Positions 18,108 through 26,479 of a DNA stretch of 32,339 bases are shown here, piece by piece (the stretch's first letter is position 1; each line of letters opens with the position of its first letter). The DNA is taken from NCBI GenBank assembly GCA_013362315.1, contig JABFWL010000681.1, forward strand, positions 1 through 32,339, given 5' to 3'. This stretch comes from Catenulispora sp. Its GTDB lineage: Bacteria > Actinomycetota > Actinomycetes > Streptomycetales > Catenulisporaceae. The notes beneath the pieces were generated by a model. The model was not told the origin of the DNA and ran no database searches. It was given only the letters and a program-made list of their open reading frames with translations. Both the position numbers and the translations under genes were made by a program.

Positions 18108-19880
18108 ATGGGGAAGAAAGCGGATCCGGATACGCCGGCCGACGAGATACTCGGCCCTGTCGAGTTGCTCGAGGCGAGGGCCCGTATGTACGCCGACGAG
18201 GCCGCTCTGGCTCTGGGACCGGAAGTCCTGTCCTATGGCACCTGGCTGGAAAAGGCGCTGAACACCGCGATGCGGTTCGAGGGCCGCGGAGTCCGGCCTG
18301 ATGACGTGGTCCTGCTGCGGTTCTCCCTGGAGAGCTTCCTGGACTACGCGGTCGCGTACATAGCGACGCTCGCCGTCGGCGCGGTGGCTGTGCCACTGGC
18401 TCAGGGCCTGCCGGATGACGCGTCAACCCGGGTGGCGACGGCGTGTCAGGCATCGTGGCTGGCCGCCCCGGCAGCTGACGGCTCCGGGACGGTGATCATC
18501 GGCCGCACCGGGCCGCCGGCTGAGCTTGCTCAAGGCATTGACACGGCGGCGGTGAGGCGGCGGTGCGCCACCGACATCGCCGAGATCCTCTTCACCTCTG
18601 GGTCCACCGGCGATCCGCAGGGGGTCGCGTGCCCCTATGGCGAAATCGGGTTCGCCTATGATCTGACGCCACCAGTGGACCTCGCCGTGCCTGCCCGGGG
18701 TGTGGACCTACACGCTGCCGCGTTCGGGACCAACTTCTGCCAGGAGATGCTCCGCTCGCCGCTGAACTGGGGCTCCATGGTGGTGACCCTGCCCGACTTC
18801 GGCGCGCAGACGCTTCGGGCCGCGGTACAGCGCTACGGTGTCGAAACGCTACGGCTCACGCCGGTCATGGCCCGGATGCTCGCGCGCCTGGGTCCGACGG
18901 ACGCGGCCTGGCTTTCCGGGATCCGGGAGATCTCGGTGAGTTCCGCGTACTGCCCGCCCGAAGTTCTGGGCCGGCTCCAGCAGGCGGCTCCCAACGCCAA
19001 GATCGTGAATCAATACTCGCTCACCGAGTCCGGCCGGGCCAAGATCAAGAACGTTTGGGGGACCGACCCGGCCGACTCCCTCGGCAGACCGGTGGAGGGA
19101 TCCGAGGTACGGATCGTCGACGAGCGGGGAACGTGCGCCGTGAACCAGGTCGGCGAGATCCAGATCCGGCACGTCGAGGCGATTTCGCGGGCCTACCTGC
19201 CGGCGAGCGGTGACGCGGCTCCGCACGCCGGGGACAAGGCGGACTGGATCTCGACCGGCGACATCGGCTACGTGGACGGCGACGGCTACGTCTACCTCGT
19301 GGACCGGGCCAAGGACATCATCAACGTGGGCGGACGGAAGGTCTCGCCGCTGGCCGTCGAGCGCGTGCTCGGCCAGGAATCGGCGGTGGCGGATGTCGCC
19401 GTGGTCGGCGTACCGCACGAGACGCTGGGCGAAGTGGTCGCGGCGATGGTGGTCTTGGCGGACGGCTACGCCGTCCTGCCCGATATTCCGTTGGAGTGGA
19501 CGCTGCAGCCTCATGAGATTCCGAAGATCTATGTCACCTCGGATCACATACCGCTCAATGCTGCCGGAAAAGTATCGCGCGACCAGGTGCGGACGGCGAT
19601 CACCACACGGGCTCGGCCCCAGGACTACACGCAGCGCGGGCCGGATGACGACGATCTGGCCGAGGTCTTCCGGGCCATCTGCAGCCACCTCCTGGAACGG
19701 CAGATCCACGGACTCGGAGGCAACTGGTTCACGGAGGGCGGCGACTCGCTGACCGCCGTGGAGTTGTTGGCGACCCTTGAGGATCGCTTCGGGATCGAAA
19801 TGGATGAGGGGCTCTTCTTCGGCGAACATACTCTGCACGACATTTTGGACGCTTTGCGGCTCCGAGTGTCCAAGTTGTGA
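18108..19880 (+). CDS. adenylation-domain protein with C-terminal carrier (A-PCP)
   Basis: ILFTSGSTGDPQGVACP, NQYSLTESG, WISTGDIGYVDGDGYVYLVDRAKDIINVGGRKVSP, GKVSRDQV; carrier motif GGNWFTEGGDSLTAVELLATLEDRFGIEM. Confidence 0.92.
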   Translation: MGKKADPDTPADEILGPVELLEARARMYADEAALALGPEVLSYGTWLEKALNTAMRFEGRGVRPDDVVLLRFSLESFLDYAVAYIATLAVGAVAVPLAQGLPDDASTRVATACQASWLAAPAADGSGTVIIGRTGPPAELAQGIDTAAVRRRCATDIAEILFTSGSTGDPQGVACPYGEIGFAYDLTPPVDLAVPARGVDLHAAAFGTNFCQEMLRSPLNWGSMVVTLPDFGAQTLRAAVQRYGVETLRLTPVMARMLARLGPTDAAWLSGIREISVSSAYCPPEVLGRLQQAAPNAKIVNQYSLTESGRAKIKNVWGTDPADSLGRPVEGSEVRIVDERGTCAVNQVGEIQIRHVEAISRAYLPASGDAAPHAGDKADWISTGDIGYVDGDGYVYLVDRAKDIINVGGRKVSPLAVERVLGQESAVADVAVVGVPHETLGEVVAAMVVLADGYAVLPDIPLEWTLQPHEIPKIYVTSDHIPLNAAGKVSRDQVRTAITTRARPQDYTQRGPDDDDLAEVFRAICSHLLERQIHGLGGNWFTEGGDSLTAVELLATLEDRFGIEMDEGLFFGEHTLHDILDALRLRVSKL

Positions 19881-19905
19881 TTCCTGGGATTGAGAGATTG
19901 AGATC

Positions 19906-20646
19906 ATGATGAAGCAGAACACTCGTCGGGAACGTGGAGTCCGCCAACGCGAACAGCTTCGGCGCCTCGTCGCCGGCGGCGGGTCGTCCACCTACGGTCT
20001 TGAGGGACCCGAAGACGTCGCCAGGCTGGGCGCGGGCGCGTCATGGTGGTCGCGTCAGAGCCAGTGGGGGCAAGCGGTCACCGCACCCGCGTCGCAGATT
20101 GCTGCGACCACTCAGGCGATGGCTTCTTCGTCGCCTCCTGCGGCCCTTCTGTTCGAGCTCGGCCGGATGGCGCTGGGTTTCTCCCAGTCCCTCGGCCGGG
20201 TGTTGGGCGACGCGATCGATGAGATCGCGCCCCCGGCGAGCGGGGCCGCCGCCGTCGCGGGTCACTCCTGCCCCATCTGCCGCGACGCGGTGGGGGGCGC
20301 TGTGTGGACGGATCACGAGTTCGAGTTTCTTCGGATCGCCTGCACGCGGTGTCAGTCGATGACCGCGATCGCGCGCATGGCGGCGGATTCTCCGGTCCGC
20401 TGGGCATCCCCGCGATTCGAGGAGACCGAGCGCACCATGGTTCTTGGATTTCCGCGGACGGCGGTTTCGGCGGTCTGGCTGGACGGCGGCCTCATCGGTG
20501 ACCGTGCCGTCAAGGACGATCGTCTGGCGATCGAGCCGGAGTGTTCGGCTGTCCCCTCAGATACCGGTGAACCCGCGATCCCGGCGCAGGCCAGGATTAC
20601 GGCGCTCCTGGACCTGGCGCCGGTGACGATCGCCTGGAGCCGGTAA
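19906..20646 (+). CDS. hypothetical protein with zinc-ribbon-like Cys pairs
   Basis: HSCPICRDAV...RIACTRCQSM (CxxC...CxxC). No other recognised domain. Stop TAA overlaps the next ATG by 1 nt. Confidence 0.6.
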   Translation: MMKQNTRRERGVRQREQLRRLVAGGGSSTYGLEGPEDVARLGAGASWWSRQSQWGQAVTAPASQIAATTQAMASSSPPAALLFELGRMALGFSQSLGRVLGDAIDEIAPPASGAAAVAGHSCPICRDAVGGAVWTDHEFEFLRIACTRCQSMTAIARMAADSPVRWASPRFEETERTMVLGFPRTAVSAVWLDGGLIGDRAVKDDRLAIEPECSAVPSDTGEPAIPAQARITALLDLAPVTIAWSR

Positions 20647-21824
20647 TGGCCTCCGGTGCGGTGTCGGTGGGAGAGGGTGCAGTGTCGATGGCCGAGGCCG
20701 GTGCCGACCGGCGTCGGATCATCAGAATCATGCCGGTCGAATTCGGATACGGGCCCCTCGGGAAGGCACTGCATGTGGCCAGGGCTATCCGCAGTCTTGT
20801 CGGAGACTTGGTGCGGATCGAACTCGTAGCGTCCGCGAACTTCCGGAGCCCGGTCGATGGCGGGCTTTTCGACGCGAGCATGAGCTCCATCGCCGCCGCC
20901 GCGCGCGCTGACGCCGTGGTGACCATGATGAACGTCAAGGGCATAGCGGCCGCCGCGGCAAGGGGCGAGAAGGTATATGTCGTCGATTCGCTGGCCTGGC
21001 TGTGGGATGAGCCCCTGCCCATCAGGGATCTGATACACGCCTACTTCTATCAGGACCTCCCTGTACTTCCCGTGCCGGTGCGGAACATCGCCGGAATGCC
21101 GAATGCCACGGCGATCGCCGCCATCGGCCGACTGCCGGCCGACGTGCGGAACGCCTCGCAGACTTCGACCGAGTCACGTCTGGACGGCGGAACCGTCGTC
21201 AGTCTGTCTGGCATAGAAGCCCCTGGATCGCGACTGGGGTGGGGCGCCCTGGCATATCCCCCCTATATCCTTGAAGCGCTGGAGCACTTGGTCGAGAGCG
21301 GGAGGCTGGACGCGACGCGGCTGGCCCTGTTCGGAAACACCACAGTGCTACGACACTTCGCCGGCAGTCGGCTGTCGCCCGCGCTGCGCGAGGGATCGCA
21401 AGGCGAGTTCGGCACCGTCGCTCGCTCGGCCGGTTCGGTCGTCTGCCCTCCAGGGCTGACGACGATCGTGGAGTGCCTGCGCAGCGGCGTCAGTCTCAAG
21501 CTGCTTCCGCCGCAGAACTATTCGCAGGTCAAGCTCATGAAAGCGTTCTCGGGCCCGGCCGGGATACCGGCCATGTCCTGGGGCGGTGCGATCGAGCCTT
21601 GGCTGCAGCAGGCGACGCTGCCGGAGCCGGTCGGAGCAGAGATCGTCCGCGGAGTGATCTCCAACGCCCGCCTGGCGAACCGACACGCGGACCCTGACGC
21701 CTTGATGGCCCTGCTGGAGCAGGAATCTCCGGTACTGGACAGCTCGGCGGTGGACAGTCTGATCGGCCCTGGGGACGGTGCGCTTGCCGTGGCCGAGCGT
21801 GTTCTGACGGACCTGCTTGGCTGA
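20646..21824 (+). CDS. GT-B-like glycosyltransferase, candidate BlsD/MilC-like cytosylglucuronate synthase
   Basis: RIIRIMPVEFGYGPLGKALHVARAIRSL (sugar-donor/acceptor Rossmann start with FGYGPLGK), SVVCPPGLTTIVECLRSGVSLKLLPPQNYSQ donor-site region. Confidence 0.68.
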   Translation: MASGAVSVGEGAVSMAEAGADRRRIIRIMPVEFGYGPLGKALHVARAIRSLVGDLVRIELVASANFRSPVDGGLFDASMSSIAAAARADAVVTMMNVKGIAAAAARGEKVYVVDSLAWLWDEPLPIRDLIHAYFYQDLPVLPVPVRNIAGMPNATAIAAIGRLPADVRNASQTSTESRLDGGTVVSLSGIEAPGSRLGWGALAYPPYILEALEHLVESGRLDATRLALFGNTTVLRHFAGSRLSPALREGSQGEFGTVARSAGSVVCPPGLTTIVECLRSGVSLKLLPPQNYSQVKLMKAFSGPAGIPAMSWGGAIEPWLQQATLPEPVGAEIVRGVISNARLANRHADPDALMALLEQESPVLDSSAVDSLIGPGDGALAVAERVLTDLLG

Positions 21825-21887
21825 TTCAGGCCTGCCGATCTTCAACGACGACAACATTTTTCCGAGCCGCAGGGGTGAGGCGGGGCG

Positions 21888-22790
21888 ATGATTCTTTCCG
21901 ATTTCGAAGTATCAGTCAGTGTTAGAGATCTGGTGGCCAAGCTCCTCAGAATCCCCGATCGTGCACGCATCTTCACAGTTCCAGCCAATATCGCCGAGTC
22001 GTCTTTCCGTATCACCCCGAATCTTCAGGAGATCTTGCGGAAGAGCGGCCTGCCCTGTCGGCGAGTGAACCAGGACTGGCTGTATGACCAGGTTGATCTG
22101 AACAATATCGCACTGCATCTCGTCCCCGGCTCGCAGCAGCGCAAAATGCTGCAGTGGTGGGCTCGGGAGCTGAATCGCCAGTATGGCGAGGTGCACAGCT
22201 ATCGTGTCGACGTCGTCGCGCAATGTCCTTCGCCGAGGCCCTGCGGCAAGTGCGAGTTCAGCGTCCTGCGCCCGGACCTGCCGCGCCTGCGCGTGGTGAC
22301 GTTTGCCGAGTCGCCGACGAAGCTGCACAGCGAGGTGTTCACCTTGGCCAGATCGTGGCCGCAGTTGCCTGCCAAGGTCCTCGAGCTGATCGATGATTAC
22401 AGCTGGCTGAAGTACATGCAGATTCCGGCGCCCCTCAACTGGCATGAGGATTTCATCCTCAGCCAGGGGATCAGTGACTGCTCCGGATTCGGGAGACTGC
22501 TGGCGAACGAGGGCCGTGCCCGCGGCCTGACCACCCGCTTCTGCTATGGCCGCTCGCTGACACCTCCCTTCTCATACGGCCACTATTGGGCAGAGTTCCT
22601 GGTGGAAGACGTATGGGTCCCGGTCGATTCGCTGCTTATCGACGCAATGCTCAGCTGGGGAGTGCTGGACGGGACGAAATGGGATCGAAGCTCCTGCCTC
22701 GGCGGCATCCTGGGCCGTCTTGCCCGCGGGCATCGTCCGATGCTGTTACACCGTGGTCGTCCGGCGCCGGTGCAGCTGCAGGTGGCGTGA
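21888..22790 (+). CDS. transglutaminase-like cysteine protein
   Basis: SDCSGFGRLLANEGRARGLTTRFCYG (Cys), SYGHYWAEFLVEDVWVPVDSL (His, Asp) match transglutaminase-like triad spacing. Codon 287 is TTA. Confidence 0.72.
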   Translation: MILSDFEVSVSVRDLVAKLLRIPDRARIFTVPANIAESSFRITPNLQEILRKSGLPCRRVNQDWLYDQVDLNNIALHLVPGSQQRKMLQWWARELNRQYGEVHSYRVDVVAQCPSPRPCGKCEFSVLRPDLPRLRVVTFAESPTKLHSEVFTLARSWPQLPAKVLELIDDYSWLKYMQIPAPLNWHEDFILSQGISDCSGFGRLLANEGRARGLTTRFCYGRSLTPPFSYGHYWAEFLVEDVWVPVDSLLIDAMLSWGVLDGTKWDRSSCLGGILGRLARGHRPMLLHRGRPAPVQLQVA

Positions 22791-22802
22791 CCGGTACCGG
22801 TT

Positions 22803-23783
22803 CTACAGCCAGCCGCGTTGGCCGGCCTTGAGGCCGGCTTCGAACCGGGACCCGGCGTCCAGGCGGCGCATCAGAACTTCCATACGGCGTTTGACGGTAC
22901 GCAGCGACACACCGAGACGCTTGGCGGCGGCTTCGTCGGTGAGTCCGGCGGCCAGCATTCTCAGCAGTTCCCGTTCCGTCGGGGTGATGTCGTCTTCGCC
23001 GCCGGCTTCGGTCGTATCGAGGTCGGTCCCGTCGCTCCACGTCTGCTCGAACAGTGCCAGCAGCCCGGCCAGGACCCCCGGCTCACGCAGGACGGCGATA
23101 CCGCGGGCGGTGGCGTCCGGGTCGAGGGCCAGGACCGCTATCCGGCGGTCGACGATGATCATTCGGGGCGGAACCAGCGGTGCGGTGCGGACCTGCGCGC
23201 CGAGTCCGATCGTCCAGCGGGCGTAGTCCATGTTGGTCCGATCGGCGCGCATACTGTCCTGGTAGACACTGCGGCGGGTCAGCCCGCGGACCGCGAGATC
23301 CTCATCCAGCAGGCGAGCGGCGGCCAACGTCGCAGGGGCCTGCGGCCCGCCGGGGATCAGCGTCAGCACTTCCTCGGTCGCCGTGGTCATCAGCTCTTCA
23401 AGGCGGCCCTGGATCGCGTCCAAGCCCAGCAGTCGCTCTATCGGATCGCCGCTGGCCCCGGGCGTAGTGGTCGGTTCGGTGAGCAAGGCGGTGACCTGTT
23501 CACGGCTGGCGGCGAGTTGGGCGCGGCGGGCTTCCAGCTCGTTCTGTTGCCGTTGGAGCAAGATCGCCATCGCCCGCTGGAGGCTGACGGGAAGCCGGAC
23601 TCCGGGATCTTCCCGCGAGACTCGGAGCAGTGCCAGGTCGGCCAGCTCGTCCAGCGCGGCATGTACGTCGGCCTCGGGCAATAACAAGTGCGCCGACAAC
23701 TCGTCGACGCCAAACCCCGGAAAGGCCAGAAGTCCGCGATAGACCTTCTCCGTCGTCTCGTTCAACCCCAGTGCTGAAAGCAT
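22803..23783 (-). CDS. LuxR-type regulator with TrmB-like N-terminal region
   Basis: C-terminal HTH ITPTERELLRMLAAGLTDEAAAKRLGVSLRTVKRRMEVLMRRL; N-terminal LGLNETTEKVYRGLLAFPGFGVDELSAHLLLPEADVHAALDEL. Start ATG23783; codon 34 is TTA. Confidence 0.85.
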   Translation of the reverse strand: MLSALGLNETTEKVYRGLLAFPGFGVDELSAHLLLPEADVHAALDELADLALLRVSREDPGVRLPVSLQRAMAILLQRQQNELEARRAQLAASREQVTALLTEPTTTPGASGDPIERLLGLDAIQGRLEELMTTATEEVLTLIPGGPQAPATLAAARLLDEDLAVRGLTRRSVYQDSMRADRTNMDYARWTIGLGAQVRTAPLVPPRMIIVDRRIAVLALDPDATARGIAVLREPGVLAGLLALFEQTWSDGTDLDTTEAGGEDDITPTERELLRMLAAGLTDEAAAKRLGVSLRTVKRRMEVLMRRLDAGSRFEAGLKAGQRGWL

Positions 23784-24088
23784 CGTAGAGCCTCCCCAAC
23801 TCGACAACACCGCCGCGGCTCGGTTGTCACGATGCAAGAGCGCGGCGGCGGCGCGCAACGTCCGGCGTGGCGGCTGGCCGTCATCGGCCAGCTTTCCGGC
23901 CAGATCTCCGCCCGCGGATCCCGGGCACGACGCGTCACGCTCCGCGGGCGAGGCGACAGCCGCAGATTGGCCACATCCGGCCGATCCTCCTCGCGCGGGC
24001 CGTCGCGCTCTTGACCCTGATATCAGATCCCTAAGACGCTGGCCGAGGTGATTGTCACGTCGATGAGTGTGTGGGGAGTCTTTCGCGG

Positions 24089-24328
24089 ATGGTACTCGAG
24101 GAGCGGCTACGGGGCGTCTTCGTGCAGGCGCTCGAGCTGGAGGACGGCGTCGATCCGGGCGTGATCCGCTACCGGAACCACCCGCGCTGGGACTCGCTGG
24201 GCCACATGACCCTGATCGTCGCGATGGAGTCTGAGTTCGACGTCGAGATCGGCCCCGAGCAGCTGATCGAGATCGACTGCTTCGACGCCGCCGTCAAGGT
24301 GCTGCGCGATGTCGGCGCGCATGGCTGA
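24089..24328 (+). CDS. acyl carrier protein
   Basis: RWDSLGHMTLIVAMESEFDVEIGPEQL (phosphopantetheine Ser in DSL). Confidence 0.85.
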   Translation: MVLEERLRGVFVQALELEDGVDPGVIRYRNHPRWDSLGHMTLIVAMESEFDVEIGPEQLIEIDCFDAAVKVLRDVGAHG

Positions 24329-25067
24329 ACTCGACGGGCGGGTGGCCCTGGTCACCGGCGCGACCCGGGGGATCGGCTACGCCGTGGCGCACGAACTGGC
24401 GGTGCACGGAGCCACGGTGATCCTCAGCGGTCGCGACGGGAGCCGGGCCGCCGAACGCGCGCGAGACCTCGCGGAGCAGACCGGCGCGCAGGTCGAGGGC
24501 GCCGTCCTCGACGTGAGTGCCTTCGACGCGGTCGCGCCGGCGGTGAGCGCGGCGGTCAGACCGCACGGCAGACTGGACATCCTGGTCGCGAACGCCGGAG
24601 TCATGCTCTCCTCCCCGCTCGGCGCCGTCACCGGCGCGGACGTGCGCACGACGCTCGACACCAACATCGCCGGAGTGATCGCCACCGTCCAGGCGGCCGG
24701 GCGGCTGATGATGCGCCGCAAGTCCGGCGCCATGGTGCTGCTCGGATCGATCGCCGGACGGGACGGAAGCGCCGGCCAGATCGCCTACAGCGCTTCGAAG
24801 GCCGCCGTGGCCGGGGCCACCCGCTCCGCCGCTCGGGAGCTCGGCCGCTGGGGGATCCGGGTCAACGCCGTCGCCCCCGGCGTCATCGACACCGACCTCA
24901 TCGCCGGGCTCCCGGCCGAGGCCAAGGAGCGGTACAGCACCGCGACGCCGATGGGCCGGCTCGGCACCGCGGCCGACGTCGCGAAGGCGGTGCGGTTCCT
25001 CGTCGGCGACGACGCGGGCTTCATCGCCGGACAGGTGCTCGGTGTCGACGGAGGGCTCGTGTTGTGA
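24321..25067 (+). CDS. SDR-family 3-oxoacyl-ACP reductase-like protein
   Basis: ALVTGATRGIGYAVA, NAG, YSASKAAVAG (YxxxK), VAPGVIDTDL, C-terminal GQVLGVDGGLVL. Start 24321 or 24309. Confidence 0.92.
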   Translation: MAELDGRVALVTGATRGIGYAVAHELAVHGATVILSGRDGSRAAERARDLAEQTGAQVEGAVLDVSAFDAVAPAVSAAVRPHGRLDILVANAGVMLSSPLGAVTGADVRTTLDTNIAGVIATVQAAGRLMMRRKSGAMVLLGSIAGRDGSAGQIAYSASKAAVAGATRSAARELGRWGIRVNAVAPGVIDTDLIAGLPAEAKERYSTATPMGRLGTAADVAKAVRFLVGDDAGFIAGQVLGVDGGLVL

Positions 25068-26479
25068 CGGCTCGCCTGGCCGCGCCCGGTGCGCGCCTGA
25101 TCGAGGCGTCCTGCGGGCTCGTGCTCGAGGGCGCGCGGTTCGCGACGCGGATCGACGGCGTCGCCGCCGAACTGGAGTCCTTGCCACCCGGTGCCGTGTT
25201 CACGTCGGCGCAGTCCACTGCCGCCACTGCCTTGCACATGCTGGGCGCGTGGGCCGCGCGCCGACCTGTGCTGCCGGTGGATCCCTCCTGTGGGGACCCG
25301 GAGTTTGCGGACCTACTCGCCCGATTCCGTCCCGCCATACTCACCGGGCTTGGCGAAGAGCAACTCACCCGCCTCGGACAGTGCGCCGGCTACCGCGTGG
25401 CGCCGCTGCCGCTCCTCGGTCCCAGCCTGGTGCGCACCGTCGAACCCGCGCCGAGCCCGCACCCCGAACTCGGGGTGCTGCTCGCCACATCGGGCTCGAC
25501 CGGGCGGCCGAAGCTCGTCCGGCTCTCGCGCCACGGTGTCGTGGCCAATGCCGAGGCGATCGCCGGCGCGCTGGCCATCGGTCCCGACAGCGTGGCGGCG
25601 ACCACGCTTCCCCTCTTCTACAGCTACGGACTCAGTGTCCTGACAAGCCACCTGCGCGCCGGGGCGACCGTCGTCCTCGTCGACGGCGATGTCACCGGCC
25701 GGGCCCTGTGGTCCGCGGTGGAGACGCACGGCGTCACCACGCTTCCCCTGGTGCCCAGCCAGCTGGAGATGCTGCGCAGGATGCGGTGGGTACCGGAGCG
25801 CTACCCGCGCATCAGAAGTCTGACGGCGGCTGGCGGCCGGCTGCGGGAGGCCACGGCGCAGCATTTCCACACGCTTCTCAGCGCCTCCGGCGGCGGGCTG
25901 TCCGTCATGTACGGCCAGACCGAAGCCGGCCCGCGTATCGCGATCCTGCCGCCGGAGGCGCTGGAGAAGAAGCTGGGCTCGGTCGGTCCGGCGATCGCGG
26001 GGGTGCGGCTGAGCATCCGCCTGGCCGACGGCACCGAGACCGTCGAGCCCGGAGCGAGCGGCGAGGTGATCTGCCGGGGGCCGGGCGTGATGATGGGCTA
26101 CGCGCAGGAGGCGCTGGACCTTGCCGCACCCGACGAGCTCGACGGCACCCTGCGCACCGGCGATCTGGGCCGCCTCGACGAGGACGGTTGCCTGTGGCTG
26201 TCCGGAAGGATCAGCCGCATCGGCAAGGTCTTCGGCATCCGGGTGGATCTGGACGCCGTGGAGCGCACGCTCGCCGCCGAGGGACCGGTCGCGGCCGTGG
26301 CGGTCGACGACGCGATCCGGATCTGGGTCCAGGGCCCCGAGGGGCGCGAAGCCGAGTCGGCTCAGCACGTCGCGGACAGTCTGCGTATCCCGCGCTCCGG
26401 GGTGGACGTGCGGTTCCTCGATCTCCTGCCGACCCTCCCGAACGGCAAGACCGACTATCGCGCCCTGGAGGCCTTATGA
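25064..26479 (+). CDS. AMP-dependent acyl synthetase/ligase
   Basis: VLLATSGSTGRPKLVRLS, VMYGQTEAGPRIA, LRTGDLGRLDEDGCLWLSGRISRIGKVFGIRVD, LPNGKTDYRAL. Last sense codon is TTA. Confidence 0.92.
   Translation: MTARLAAPGARLIEASCGLVLEGARFATRIDGVAAELESLPPGAVFTSAQSTAATALHMLGAWAARRPVLPVDPSCGDPEFADLLARFRPAILTGLGEEQLTRLGQCAGYRVAPLPLLGPSLVRTVEPAPSPHPELGVLLATSGSTGRPKLVRLSRHGVVANAEAIAGALAIGPDSVAATTLPLFYSYGLSVLTSHLRAGATVVLVDGDVTGRALWSAVETHGVTTLPLVPSQLEMLRRMRWVPERYPRIRSLTAAGGRLREATAQHFHTLLSASGGGLSVMYGQTEAGPRIAILPPEALEKKLGSVGPAIAGVRLSIRLADGTETVEPGASGEVICRGPGVMMGYAQEALDLAAPDELDGTLRTGDLGRLDEDGCLWLSGRISRIGKVFGIRVDLDAVERTLAAEGPVAAVAVDDAIRIWVQGPEGREAESAQHVADSLRIPRSGVDVRFLDLLPTLPNGKTDYRALEAL

Noticed and set aside
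23784-24088. Small ORFs in the gap between the LuxR-type gene and the ACP (e.g. 23832-24014)
   Set aside because: Arg/Ser-rich frames without domain or RBS support; probably a divergent promoter region.
24294-25187. 297-aa minus ORF opposite the SDR gene
   Set aside because: Arg/Gly/Asp/His-rich antisense frame of a clear SDR.
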